Shown here in pieces: positions 42,753 to 55,100 of a DNA stretch of 64,000 nucleotides. The stretch is from Strigamia acuminata. Lineage: Eukaryota > Arthropoda > Chilopoda > Geophilomorpha > Linotaeniidae. A model generated the notes under the pieces. It saw only the letters and a list, made by a program, of their open reading frames with translations. It was not told where the DNA came from and ran no database searches. Where the stretch lies: positions 60,211,369-60,275,368 of the forward strand of contig OX442314.1 of assembly GCA_949358305.1 (NCBI GenBank). The letters are read 5' to 3'. Within the stretch, counting starts at the first letter, position 1. Each line of letters opens with the position of its first letter. A program made the position numbers and the translations under genes.

Positions 42753-43549
42753 CATTAATGATTGCTCAGGTAGTTCCAATCCCTATAAAAGTAAAAGTTG
42801 TATTTAAAAAAATGATTAATTTAGTTAAAAATTGGTAGTATTTTACCTTAGGTATATAAACTTTAATTATTTTGATTACTAAAGTTAGAATAATCAATTT
42901 CTGTCTCCGAATATGGACAGATTTCCAATATGTATTCATTTATGATTAAATCATTATTAATTTTTTGCAATAAGTCATTGCAATAAGTCACTGAATCTTT
43001 GCATTTCCACACACATTAAAAACAGTAATAATGTCAGCAGCATCACAGGTAAACCTTGCAATTTTTTCATGGCCCTAAATAAGCACATGGCTTGGTGAAA
43101 TTAAAAATGATGTATGAAAACTTAAGCAGGATTTTACAATTTTACAATATGTAACATTTCATATACTTACTGTTTGACAAAGATTTAGCCATAAAAAACA
43201 TCAAAATGAATCACATAGTCAATTTTAGATCTTTGTTTTTCACTCTTCCTATTCATTTTGCCAGGAGAAGTAGCAAGCAAAATTTGCGACATCTGGTGTG
43301 GATTTTGTGCGCAAACATGGCCACAGATTTTGTGCGTAAACATGGCCACAGATGCGTCACTTCTCCAAAATCCTTTGTTCTCCGCGTGATCGGAGAAAAA
43401 CAGCGCACCAAGCGGTCGATACTTTCCCTATCTCTTCAAAATTCAGAATTCGGTGTTTACAGTTCCTCACAATTTTTTTTTTATATGATAAATAAATTTT
43501 AAGAAGCATAATGTGTTGATAAGTTTATTCTGAAAGCTACAAATAAAAA
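42753..43549. other. No gene seen
   Basis: AT-rich. A near-duplicate ATTTTGTGCG.AAACATGGCCACAGA occurs twice in tandem (about 43296 and 43326). A short plus-strand frame there has no recognisable content. Confidence 0.4.
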
Positions 43550-45435
43550 TTATAAATATTTAGCATTTAATTTTTTCAATTTGCTTGCTTTTTGCTTATC
43601 AATTTTTTCTAATTCAAATTGCTTGTTTAAAGATTTTACATATGAAAATATTCTGCCATTCGAAAAAATATTTAAGACATTGTCTAATGTTTTATGCATT
43701 CATTAAACCAAGAGAAATAATCATAAGAAATAGCATAGGTATTCGGTTAACCTGTATTTCAGATTATTTAAATGGATGATTTTGGGTAGTATCTTATCAA
43801 AGAGAATTGTGGTTTTTTCCAATGCTTCTGTTAGTTCAGCAGATGGCACGGCAAGACACTCAATGTTGGATCCCCCTTTATAATCTTTGAAAAGTGTTAG
43901 CAATTGGCTCTCATTGTTGAAGCTCGAATCTGGTAAAATCAATGCATTTTTACATGGTGCACAAACGTGATTATTTAGCACTTTCTTGCTAATATAACCT
44001 GCAATATATGTGATAGCATTAACTTCATTTAATTCTAACGCTGGACTATCATCATTTTCAATCGCATTGCTGATGTCTTGGTTTAACGTTTGCTTTTTGC
44101 ACGGTGAACCCGTATTGTTTTTTAGTTGAGCAAGTTCTGCTATCTCCAGAAGAAATTTGTCGAAATCCGCTTGACAATTACTTCTATCATTGGCCGTAAA
44201 AAGTGAAGTGATGATGACTTTTCGAAGAGAAAATTGGAATTTCTGTGCATCTGGATGATCCTGAAAACCACCACGACTTCTAATTACAGAAAAACTAAGC
44301 TATTTTCCAAACAGTCTTGGTTAAGTCTGTAAGTCATTAAAAAACTTAAACCATTACCTCTTAAGTAATCCCATAACTGCAATATGGAATTTAAGCTTAG
44401 AGTGAGGATCCATCCAGAGATGCAGGGAAGTGATTTACTTTTACAACCAATTATTTTTATGGACTCAAATGATTTGATTGTCTCATGAAACAATTTAATG
44501 ATGTGGTCAGTTGAATTGCTCAGAGCACGTTTAAATATTTTTTTATGCTTACTGCCTCGTGAATTACAAGCATCGAATAACTGATCCATTCTTTTAATAA
44601 ATAAAGCAGTATGAATTGCTTCCGGAGGTAACCTGTTCATTGTTGTGTACACCATTATTGCTGCATATACACTGTGACTGAAAGTTTGCATAGCTGTTTT
44701 TACATTTTGCTTTGCAAAACCTGGTAATTTGACATGCTTCCGGGTTAATTTCGGAGCAATGCTTTTTTCTGCATCAAATGCTTGTACACTTGCAATGTTT
44801 TTACATGAAACAGTCACACCATCAACTTCAAAATCATACTTGCTTAAATTATTTCTGATGGATTTTGCGAGGTGGGGTACATCATAGAGTACAAAACACT
44901 TTTGGTGATCAGCATATTCAAAGTACGGTTTGATTGCTGTGACATTTAAATGCTTTTGAATTAACACTCGATTAGTTGGGCCCTGATCACACACCATAGA
45001 GACAACCCTGAAGCCAATCTTATTTAATTCAGTTAGCCATTGCTTCAGTAAATAAACCATGTTAACTGGTTTAGTCAAATTACAAGATAACGTGTACCCC
45101 AAAATCTGTTTCCATTTACCCGTAACTGATCGGAGCATAAACACCAAGGCCTGATTGGCAATTTTAGATCTTTTCCCTAATTCGATACCAAAATTTTCAA
45201 AACCAATTATTTCATCAATTGCTTTGGAACTTATTGCCATTTCATCAAAACTGCTGACGCAAAGTTTTTCTAAATCCGAAAATGATGCTGCCTTCTGTTT
45301 TAGTAAAGTTAGAACTTGATGATTAATACCTGGTTCGATTTTAACATCCTTTACCAAACGCTGCAAAGTCCGAATGAATGGAAGTTTAAATAAATTCATT
45401 AATAGCTTGAAGCATTTTGGACTGCAATGATACAA
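43550..45435 (-). pseudogene. P-element/THAP9-like transposase, N-terminus missing and frameshifted
   Basis: Exon 1 (about 45424-43752) carries the RNase H-like P-element core: SFDEMAISSKAIDEIIGFENFG, then ALVFMLRSVTGKWKQILGY, VVSMVCDQGPTN, and FVLYDVPHLAKSIRNNL. Next come TYRLNQDCLEN and, after a shift near 44290, IRSRGGFQDHPDAQKFQF and AITYIAGYISKK. A CAG|GTTAAC donor leads to a last exon (43652-43550, stop). The 'LEN...VIRSRGG' junction needs a one-base change to stay in frame. The THAP DNA-binding domain is absent: a transposon fills the upstream intron. It is a dead or partial copy. Confidence 0.75.
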
Positions 45436-45459
45436 GCTAACAAGTAAGAGCTAACATTA

Positions 45460-47038
45460 GGGGGTTTCATTATATGAATGATTTTGCAATTTTGTGATTT
45501 TGCATTAATCATAAAATCATTATTTTTTGATGCCTCTAAAAATGGGATTACATTGAATTAACCCAGTCAATTTTGCAATTGTGTGATTTGGACAACTTTG
45601 TGATTTTTGAGTATTGCCATGTGATATCTGTTCTACCAATCACATTCACATTCACTAAAGTACAAGAGAGTGAAAACACAAAATCCCAAAAACATCTAAA
45701 AGGTAGTTTTTGTGATTTTGAGAATTAGTGATTTTGAGGCTTGTGAAACTCAAAACAAAATGGAGGCATCCAAGCTCTATCTAAGTGGCCAACTTGTATC
45801 CTTGTATATCATCAATATGCTGATGCATCCATGACTGTATAACAGCTAAGAAACTCAATTAATGGCTCTTGTGCAATCTGTGAAACTTATATTTATTAAA
45901 ATGTACCTTTTTAAAAAAAAATTTGTTCCATTACACAAATACAGGGTGAGTCAAAAGTCTGGAAACACCTTTTTTTCTTGAGAATAACCGAAGATATATC
46001 AATTCTATTGATTTAGGCATATAGGAAGTTGATGGTGGGCTATCCAGTGGTGATCTTAAATTTGTCCCGGAAGGTCATCTTCAAGGTCATTGACTTTCTA
46101 ACTTTTAAACCGTTTAAGATACAGCAAAATTTCCAATTACAAAGTTGTAGAGCACCATCAAATTAGTATTATCCAACTTATTTTAGTCGCTTTAAGTAAA
46201 ATAGTTTTTTTTAAAAAAATGAAAACAAATCAGCAAATTGAAATTTTTATTCCTATAAAAATAAAATAATTTAGACATTAAAAAAAGACAGTGGTTTTAC
46301 TTGTGTACTTACATAATAATGCAGATTTGAATATATTTATTGAAGAAATTCAGTACTTTTGCAATAGAAATTTAAGTTTTGTCACAATGGCTGGCTTTAC
46401 TTCAGCTGATTTGTTTACATTTTAAAAGGAAAATATTTAAATTAAGATGTCTAAGATAAGTTGGATAGTACTAATTCGATCGTGTTCTACAACTCTGTAA
46501 TTGGAAATTTTGCTGTATCTTAGACGGTTTGCAAGTCAGAAAGTGAATAACCTTGAAGATGACCTTCTGGGTCAAATTTAAGGTCACCACTGAATAGCCT
46601 ACCATTGACTTCCTGTATGACCACATCAATAGAATTGACATATCTTTGGTCGATTGCAAGAAAAAAAAGTGTTTCCAGACTTTTGACTCACCCTGTAGAG
46701 CTAGTTATTTTGCATCACATTTTAAAATTGGTTGGATATAACTAAAACCCAATATGGTGGATGAGTCATGTGACTATTTAAATAATTGCAAAATCATGAG
46801 ATTGTTTTTGCAACTAATTGTTAATCACAATTTGTGATGGCCACTTGGATTGAGTTTGGCTGCTGCCATTTTGCCAAAATAGCAAAACTACCTTTGATTT
46901 TGTGATTGTGTATTTTTTCTGTTTTGTGTTTTTGCAATTATGCACACGATTGGTGGAACTGATATCATGTGACAAATTCAAAAGTGCAAAATTGCTAAAG
47001 TTGCAAAATTGCAAAATTGCTTAATTAATGAAACCCTC
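45460..47038. mobile_element. Long-TIR foldback element (TA target) hosting a nested MITE
   Basis: Left end GGGGGTTTCATTA (after TA at 45458-45459) mirrors right end TAATGAAACCCTC (before TA at 47039-47040). The inverted similarity extends several hundred bases, with shared words such as TTTTGCAATTTTG and AAGTGGCCA. Another element (45942-46695) sits in the middle. No coding region is present. Confidence 0.65.
45942..46695. mobile_element. Tc1/mariner-type MITE with about 250-bp TIRs
   Basis: 754 bp, ends CAGGGTGAGTCAAAAGTCTG and its inverse, flanked by TA (45940-45941, 46696-46697). The arms are about 85-90 percent alike by eye for about 250 bp, up to ATCCAACTTA. TA duplications and CAGGGTG ends suit a mariner-like mover. 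It has no transposase. Confidence 0.85.
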
Positions 47039-47112
47039 TATTTTATCATCTTTTGTCCATCAGAGTTGTGTTTTCAACTTTTCATTCATTGAAATTTGTG
47101 ATTTCAAAAAAG

Positions 47113-48553
47113 AAAGTCGGGACATGTGTCGAACGCGTGTCCAAACGGGACAAAATGTTTTAATTGTAGCGGATTTGGGCACATGGCGAACACGTGTCCG
47201 GAACCAAAGAAGGGACGAAAGCTGGACGATAAACCCAAGAAGATCGGCAAGATTTCTATCAGGGAGATTCGCACCGCACAAACACAAGTCGAGAAGATCG
47301 AAATTGCGAAGGAACCAGAAGCAGCGATGAAAGAAATAGACGATAAAGTGGAAAGCGAGATTGAAAGCGACGAATTAGGTGGTGGAGTCGAATTGGACGT
47401 CGAAGACGTAAACGACGTAGAGGAAACGGGTCGAAACAAAGATGTGATCGGAATAGATCAAAGCGAAGACGCGATCGAGACGAGTCGAAAGGAAATTGCG
47501 ATCGAGGCAATTCAGGAGAAAGTTGGGATAATTTGAGAAAATGACGAGGCAAACCGGAACGAAGATGCGACCGAGACGGATCGAAACGAAGAATTGGGCA
47601 GTGAATTTAGTGGCGATAATGAAAAAGAGACGATCCGAGATAAAGTTGCGATGGTTCGAGAAGAAAATGAAAGAGGAAACGACGGTGAAAACAAGACGCT
47701 TCGAGATGTGATCACAACGAATCGAAACGAAGACGCGATCGAGACGTTTCGAGACAAAGACACGATTGAGACTCAGAACGACGATACGATTACGGGGAGA
47801 CCGGAAGAAGAAACAAAGGAGATGAACGATGGATTGGATGGCGACAGTAATGTGGTTGAGGACGAGAGTGGCGACGATCTTGGCAAAGAGAGCAAAGTAA
47901 ATCGGGATGTGAACGAGGAAAATCGAGATGCGAGTTCGAACGAATTTGATGCAAATCAAGGCGAAGTCAATACGAAGTCGGAGGAATTGGATACGCAACC
48001 AAGCGAGTTTGATGCGGATCTGAAGGAGATGAGCGACGAGGTTGGCAGCGAATTGAATGACGAGGACAAGATGATTCAAGATGAGGGGGCGAACGAACTA
48101 CAAGGCGAATTTGTTGCGGGGTTGGATGGACTCAAATTGGACGAGCTCCTGCTCGGCAGAGAAGCGCGACGGACGCGAGATATTGACAAGAACAACGACG
48201 ATGCAGGCAAGAGCGACGACGACGAGAGCAACGATGGGGGCGAAAGACACGTGGGCAGCGAGATTGGGTCGAACAGGTTGCTGATGCACAGAGAAGCTGA
48301 GCGCAGGATTTTCGAGAACGGGGATGCGGACCACGGTTTGGACACCCGGCGGCTGGTGGCGATAGAGACAAGTCCGAAGGCAAACTTGAGTAAAGACAAG
48401 TCGAGTCAAGAATTGAGGGGCGCGCGAAGAAGAACGAATCGAAATTGGAGGGCGATTGCGATGCAGAGCAAGGTGGGAAAGCTTAGCAGTTTATATCGGG
48501 GAACATTACGAGGACGACACGATGTTGGGAGCAGACGAAATGACAAAGCATAG
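47113..48553 (+). pseudogene. Gag-like remnant: zinc knuckles plus a long acidic region
   Basis: The frame begins within a first knuckle (GHVSNACP) and has a complete CCHC one, CFNCSGFGHMANTC, near 47157-47200. A roughly 440-residue D/E/N/R-rich tail follows with loose repeats of the RNEDAIET kind, ending in a basic stretch (ARRRTNRNWRAIAMQSK). One in-frame TGA (47534-47536) interrupts it. Capsid and pol are absent. It abuts the long-TIR element on the left and an LTR-like region on the right. It is a retroelement nucleocapsid remnant; the acidic tail is unusual. Confidence 0.55.
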
Positions 48554-48850
48554 GCGAGGACGCCGACATGTAGTCGGATGACCGAGTGTGGAGTTTTTTG
48601 GGTTTGAGATGAGAGGACGGGCGACAACGATCGCCAGGGGGCGGGTGGACATACACAAATATGTCCAATAGACGTTTTTGGGGAAGACAGCCAATTGGCG
48701 GCCGTTCCGTGTGGTCAGCCAATCAGAGCTGACCAATGCGATATTTAAAAAGGAATTGTTTTGTAATAAAATCACTTGAAGTTAACTAGAGCTTGTAGTT
48801 GTGTCTTGGTAATTTCGGGTCAGCTAGTCTCAGCTTTGAGATAGTTTACA
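48554..48850 (+). promoter_or_regulatory. LTR-like segment after the acidic Gag remnant
   Basis: A purine-rich CCAGGGGGCGGG (near 48637) precedes TGGACATAC. CCAATCAG (about 48718), ATATTTAAAA (about 48742) and AATAAAA (about 48766) follow at promoter/poly(A) spacing. The ends are not defined. Confidence 0.35.
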
Positions 48851-49655
48851 GTTGAAATGGCTAGGTAAAAGATTTCTGCAGCTTCATCCAGTATTTTGAT
48901 CAGAAATTGGTTGCAATCTTCAAGTAGCTGGCTACTTTACTCAACCAAAAAATTAAATCTCATCGCCCTATACTGTGGTTGTCATCATGCAATTTTGGGC
49001 AGTAAGGAGGCGATGGTGAACGCTATAAAAAATAGAGGGGAGGTTTAATTGCCGGAAATTCACAATAAAATAGAGAATAATATTTTCGCTGTTTTATGTA
49101 CGGTATGATGCCTCCTTTCACGTATTACATTTTATTTGATTGTTTGTCTGGTGTAGCGGTAACTGCACCGGATGAATGATCCTTCTAGGTGTAGTAAAGC
49201 GTAAAGATTCGTTCTGTCGAGAACGATGCCCATGATTCTTTGTCTGTAAACCCCGTAGCCACGAAACAGACAAAGGACTGGACGGGATGCGATAACTCCT
49301 CTCGGAAGAATCACTCATGAATCGTACGTATAATTTCCTCAGATGTGTAAGCACGAGTTGTTTTTGTCGTGTTTGTGTTAGTTTGAATCGTTCCTACCCA
49401 ACTTTTACTCCAATTTTAGTTGTAATTTTACCTTTAAAACTAACTGCCTCGTTTTAGGGTTCATGAAATGCACATCTCCCATAAACTTTAATCATCTTTG
49501 TTTTATTTATTTATTTAATTTAATTTATTTCAGTTTTTCAGCCGCCTGATTTTCGGCAGGAAATTCTTGGATGCGATCACGAGAAATATCTGGTTGTCAC
49601 TATAAAAGTTTTATTTTATTTTATTCTACAGTTTTTATTTTATTTTAGAATATGT
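48851..49655. other. No gene seen
   Basis: A moderately GC segment (49130-49330) has a short TGTAGCGGTAACTGCACCGG stretch without the other parts of a tRNA. The remainder is AT-rich, with TTTATT runs before the satellite. Confidence 0.35.
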
Positions 49656-49659
49656 CTTG

Positions 49660-50370
49660 TTGCTGCAACGGCCTGTAAAGTCGCTGCAACGGCCTGTAAA
49701 GTCGCTGCAACGGCCTGTAAAGTCGCTGCAACGGCCTGTAAAGTCGCTGCAACGGCCTGTAAAGTCGCTGCAACGGCTTGTTAAGTCGCTGCAACGGCCT
49801 GTAAAGTCGCTGCAACGGCCTGTAAAGTCGCTGCAACGGTTTGTAAAGTCGCTGCAACGGTTTGTAAAGTCGCTGCAACGGTTTGTAAAGTCGCTGCAAC
49901 GGTTTGTAAAGTCGCTGCAACGGTTTGTAAAGTCGCTGCAACGGTTTGTAAAGTCGTTGCAACGGTTTGTAAAGATGCTGCAACGGTTTGTAAAGTCGCT
50001 GGAACGTTTTGTAAAGTCGCTGCAAAGATTTGTAAAGTCGCTGCAAAGGTTTGTAAAGTCGCTGCAACGGCCTGTAAAGTCGCTGCAACGGCCTGTAAAG
50101 TTGCTGCAACAGCCTGTAAAGTCACTGCAACAATTTGTAAAGTCGCTGCAACGGTTTGTAAAGTCGCTGGAACAATTTGTAAAGTCGGTTCAACGGTTTG
50201 TAAAGTCGGTCCAACGATTTGTAAAGTTGCTGCAACGGCCTGTAAAGTCACTGCAACAATTTGTAAAGGCGCTGCAACGGTTTGTAAAGTCGCTGGAACA
50301 GTTTGTAAAGTCGCTGCAACAGTTTGTACAGTCGCTGGATCGGTTTGTAAAGTCGCTGGAACGGTTTGAA
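49660..50370 (+). repeat. Satellite block A1 (21-bp monomer, about 34 copies)
   Basis: Consensus TGTAAAGTCGCTGCAACGGCC (21 bp). The left copies have GGCC where later ones have GGTT, and copies vary more after about 50100. Because 21 is a multiple of 3, several frames stay open (KSLQRPV repeats); this is not evidence of coding. Confidence 0.95.
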
Positions 50371-50862
50371 ACACCTTGAAACATCTATGAAACACCTTGA
50401 AATACCTATGAAACACCTTGAAACACCTATGAAACACCTTAAAACACTTATAAAACACCTTGAAACACCTATGAAACACCTTGAAACATTTATGAAACAC
50501 CTTGAAACATCTATGAAACACCTTGAAACATCTATGAAACACCTTGAAACATCTATGAAACCTTGAAACACCTTGAAACACCTATAAAACACCAATGAAA
50601 CAAATTGAAACATCTATGAAACATCTATGAAACACCTATGAAACACCTATGAAACACCTTGCAACGCCTATGAAACACCTAGAAACACCTGTGAAACACC
50701 TAAAAACATCTATGAAACACCTTGAAACATCTATGAAACACTTTGAAACAACTATGAAACACTATGCACAACTATGTAATGCCATGCAACAACTATGCAA
50801 AATCATGCAATAACTATGAAACACTATGCAACAACTATGCAACAACTATGCAACAAAACTCG
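50371..50862 (+). repeat. Satellite blocks B1 and C1 (21-bp monomers)
   Basis: Block B1 (about 50371-50762) repeats ATGAAACACCTTGAAACATCT. Block C1 (about 50763-50862) repeats CTATGCAACAACTATGCAACA with irregularities. Both periods are 21 bp. The A-to-B junction (GGAACGGTTTGAAACACC) recurs at 61142-61160. Confidence 0.9.
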
Positions 50863-51429
50863 AAATGTCACGCGCGTTCCCTAAACGTCACGCGACGTTC
50901 CCTAAACGTCACGCGACGTTCCCTAAACGTCACGCGACGTTCCCTAAACGTCACGCGACGTTCCCTAAACGTCACGCGACGTTCCCTAAACGTCACGCGA
51001 CGTTCCCTAAACGTCACGCGACGTTCCCTAAACGTCACGCGACGTTCCCTAAACGTCACGCGGCGTTCCCTAAACGTCACGCGACGTTCCCTAAACGTCA
51101 CGCGGCGTTCCCTAAACGTCACGCGACGTTCCTTAAACGTCACGCGACGTTCCCTAAACGTCACGCGACGTTCCCTAAACGTCACGCGACGTTCCCTAAA
51201 CGTCACGCGACGTTCCCTAAACGTCACGCGACGTTCCCTAAACGTCACGCGACGTTCCCTAAACGTCACGCGACGTTCCCTAAACGTCACGCGACGTTCC
51301 CTAAACGTCACGCGGCGTTCTCTAAACGTCACGCGACGTTCTCTAAACGTCACGCGACGTTCTCTAACCGTCACTCGACGTTCTCTAACCGTCACGCGAC
51401 GTTCTCTAACCGTCACGCGACGTTCTCTA
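50863..51429 (+). repeat. Satellite block D1 (21-bp monomer, about 27 copies)
   Basis: Consensus ACGTCACGCGACGTTCCCTAA, with ACGTC/GACGT able to pair within each monomer. The last copies change to TTCTCTAACC. The block ends in CTCTA at the copia 2 insertion and resumes at 58811. Confidence 0.95.
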
Positions 51430-51969
51430 TGAACGTTTGGAGCAGAGGGAAGTAGCGCAAATTCGACGTGTGTCGAGTGTGGAAGCGTAATTCGGGCGCC
51501 GTGTTGCCGACACGGACGTAATAGCGACGTTGTCGCGAACGAGACGAGTGCGCGCGGCCAAATACCGCTTATGTGCGCCCAAAAAGCACAGAAGGTGCTC
51601 TAAATTAAAGTGAAATACTCTAAAAACATAAACATTTAATGGAAATAATAAATATCTTACAAATAGAGTCCTTTTCTAATGTTGAAAAGCAATGAGAGCA
51701 CATATTCATGTGCGCGTCCATCTTGGATGGGAAAAACATAAGCAACGACACCTTGTGTCGGAATTATGCATTACATAAATATAAAACATGTGATAACATA
51801 AAAATATAGCTAGGGAATGCATGATGCTTCATGCTTAAATGCATAAAGCAAACATAATACCAAAGTAAATAAACATGTGAATTAATACATCGAGATAATT
51901 AAACTAAACAATCAAAATGTGATTCTATATCACATCGACATAAAACATTTGGGTTTCTCAAAACCAACA
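51430..51969 (-). repeat. 3' LTR of copia 2
   Basis: 540 bp; on the minus strand it starts TGTTGGTTTTGAG and ends CCAAACGTTCA. The polypurine tract AAAGGGGGAATT precedes it. Confidence 0.95.
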
Positions 51970-52185
51970 ATTCCCCCTTTCGATGGAAATAGAATCGGGG
52001 AAATAATGGCCAGATACTGGAATTACAGTGTATAAGAGATAAAACAGAAATAATAAAATCGAATCATCGAGCCGGGTACTATAATTGAAGAACGCTACAT
52101 AAGCCCGAATATTCCCACTGGAACTCGATGATCCTCACAATTGGGAATAAGAAATAAAGAAAGTCACAATAAAGTCACGGTGAAA

Positions 52186-55100
52186 TCAGTGCCGGAAGAT
52201 CTTGTCGATTAAGGACTTCAAACGTTCGAAACCAAGCCATTTGGTGAAAATGTCCGCAATGTTCTGTTCACCGGATACTTTATGAAGGTCGAAACATCCC
52301 GCCTTATACCACTCTCGCAGCCAATGATATTTGACGCGGATATGTTTGGTCTTGGAATTTTCCACGTCATTTTCAGTAAACTGGATAGCCGAGAGAGCGT
52401 CGGAATAGATCATTGGTCGAGATTGTCGGTTGAGAACTGGAAATTCGGTGTAAATGTGGTCGAGCCAGAAGGATTCTTTAACACATTCCACTAGAGAGAG
52501 AAATTCCGCCTCCATAGTAGAACATGCGACCGTTGACTGTTTTCGGCACGACCAGCCAATAGGCACATTTCCGATAAAGTTGATATAGCCTCCGAAACTT
52601 AGGGACGTTGCATGATCGCTTGCCCACGACGCATCCGTAAAAGCCCACAATTGACTCGAATTACAGTTGGAAAGTTCGATTCGATAGTCGACGGTGTTAG
52701 CCACGTACTGGAGAACTTGTGTGAGGGCTCGGATGTGCGTTTTGTCGTAACATGTGTTGAATTGGCTCAACGAAATAACCGAAAATAAGATATCGGGGCG
52801 TGTTCTCGACGCGAGGAATAAAAGCGAACCGATTAGGGATCGGTAAGGAAAGTCCGGTAGATTATCGGTTGACCCCTTTACGAGTGTCGTCCCAGGTGTG
52901 ACGGGAACTTTTACGAGACGGTTGATGGAAACTTCGAACTTCTTAACGAGCTTTGTGATGTAGCCACGTTGTGTGATGAAAGTCCGTCCGGCGTCGCGAA
53001 TAAATTCGACTCCCAATAATTTCGTGATGGGACCAAGATTAACGATGTCGAATTTGGACGAAATAAGTCGGATAATCCGGGTCAACACGGTGTCGGAAGC
53101 GTAAAAGAGAACGATGTCGTCCACGTAAACTAACATGACGGCGCAATTGCCGTAAATGTACACACAATTGCACGCGGGCATCTTCCGAAAACCGAGGGCT
53201 CGAAGCGTTCCATCCAACTTTTCGTACCACTCCCTCCCTGATTGGTGAAGTCCGTAGAGGGATTTAACAAGCAGCCAGACGTTTCCGGGATTCGAACAAG
53301 TTGCACCTGCGGGGATGCGCATGTACACCTTGTGCTTCAGGTCCCCATACAGGTATGCACTTTTGACGTCGAGGTGAGCATCCTTCCATCCTCTGAGGAC
53401 GACTAGAAGACAGAAGAATAGCCGGATTAAAACAAAGTTCACGACTGGGCTAAAGACCTCGTCGTAATCAACCCCGATGGTTTGGCGAAAGCCTTGCGCG
53501 ACAAGCCGGGCACGATAACGAGTTATTTCGCCGCTTAGATCCGTTTTCAGTTTGAAGATCCATTTACAGCCTAAGACTGTAGTGTTGGGCGGCTTCGGAA
53601 CTTCTTGATAAATCTGCCTTTCTTTGAAAATGCCCAATTCTTCATCAACGGCTTCGCGCCATTTTGGGGCATCTGGGAATGTCGTTATATCAGAATAGGA
53701 TGATGGCTCCGTACGGCAAAGATGAGCTGCATGACGGGCCGGAGGAATCAACGGTAACGAATGTTCCATAACGCCAAAGAAGAATAATTCAGGATCGTAA
53801 GGAAGATCATTCACTTGACAGAATGCTGCAATTTCGTTACGGGATCGAAGTCTTGTGCCAGGCTGTGGAAAATAATAGACATCTGCGTCAATCGTGCCTG
53901 GTCGTTGATCTTTCCTTAAGTGTTCTTCGCGAACCCATCTCCTGAAGACTGTGTCTCCACCCACATAACGCCACATAAAAGAGGTCCTGTTTCCATGAGC
54001 TGGAACGGACGTCGAACCAGTTGGCAAAGGTGACATCGCTCCCTGGCCAAGTATGGGCATCGTGTGCTGAAGAATGTCCCCACCGTGTCTTCGACGCAAT
54101 GTAATAAAACGATTCGGTGAGCCAGGTGGGGAAAGCTGGGAAAGCTCAGGAGAGCTGGCAGGAGCTGATGAAATATTCGGAGAGTCAAACTGTTGTGATT
54201 CAGCTGCATACGATCGAATAGCATCATCATCGATTTGATCAATATCTTCATCGGTGTCTTGTTCTTCTTGAAAAAAGATTGGGTATGTTGCTGAATGTCC
54301 CAATGTTGCAGAACCTGGTAATGCTAGAGCACATGCTTCTAGTAATTGACGTTCGGGAGTCCCAAGTGGCGAAAGATGTACTAGTGGGATAGAAATAGAT
54401 CTAGAAACATTTCCATCTCCATCCTCATCATCATCATCATCGTCATCATCGTCTGGGTTGTCGCCATTTTCATCCGATGCATTGGATGAATCTTCATCAG
54501 AATCATTCTTGGGCCAGTCCAGATATTGGACACTGTCGTCAAAAGTAACTCGAGGTTGTTGACCAACATCAGGTTCTTCATAAATTGGATACTGGTTGCC
54601 GTTTTGGTTCCGCAGTGTCTTTTTGTAAGACTGATGCTCATCGATGCGCACGTGAATTGATTCCGTTACGCTATTATCTAAAGGGTTCCAGACACGGTAA
54701 CCACGTGTACCAGTGGCGTAACCCACGAGAAATCCCTCCCAGGCTCGCGGGTTGAGTTTCCTGCGTCCCGGTGCAGTGAAGTGCACCCAGCACTTAGATC
54801 CAATTTTTCTCAGATGACGCAAGGAAAGAGCACGCTGTCGCCAAAGAATATATGGCACCTGATTATTCAGACGAGAATGTGGACTTCGATTTTTGATGTA
54901 TGCGAAGTTGACAGCAATCTCTGCCCATAAGGCGGCTGGAAGTTTTGTTTCTTCTTGTACAGCTCTAATGTGGTCAGCCATTGTCCGGTTGATTCTCTCA
55001 GCTGTGCCGTTCATCTGGGGGCTCGAAGGATTTGTTCGTTGACCCTGGATCCCTTTGTCCTTCAAATATTGTTGGAATTCATTTGACATGAACTCGCCGC

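Noticed and set aside
49150..49175. tRNA-like stretch TGTAGCGGTAACTGCACCGG
   Set aside because: No TTCGANTCC-type T-arm or acceptor pairing is found at the right distance.
49657..50379. Long ORFs on both strands within satellite blocks
   Set aside because: A 21-bp period keeps any stop-free monomer open in up to six frames. No start context, homology or codon bias supports coding.
50868..51416. Possible CRISPR array
   Set aside because: The repeats are directly contiguous 21-bp monomers with no unique spacers, in a eukaryotic setting.
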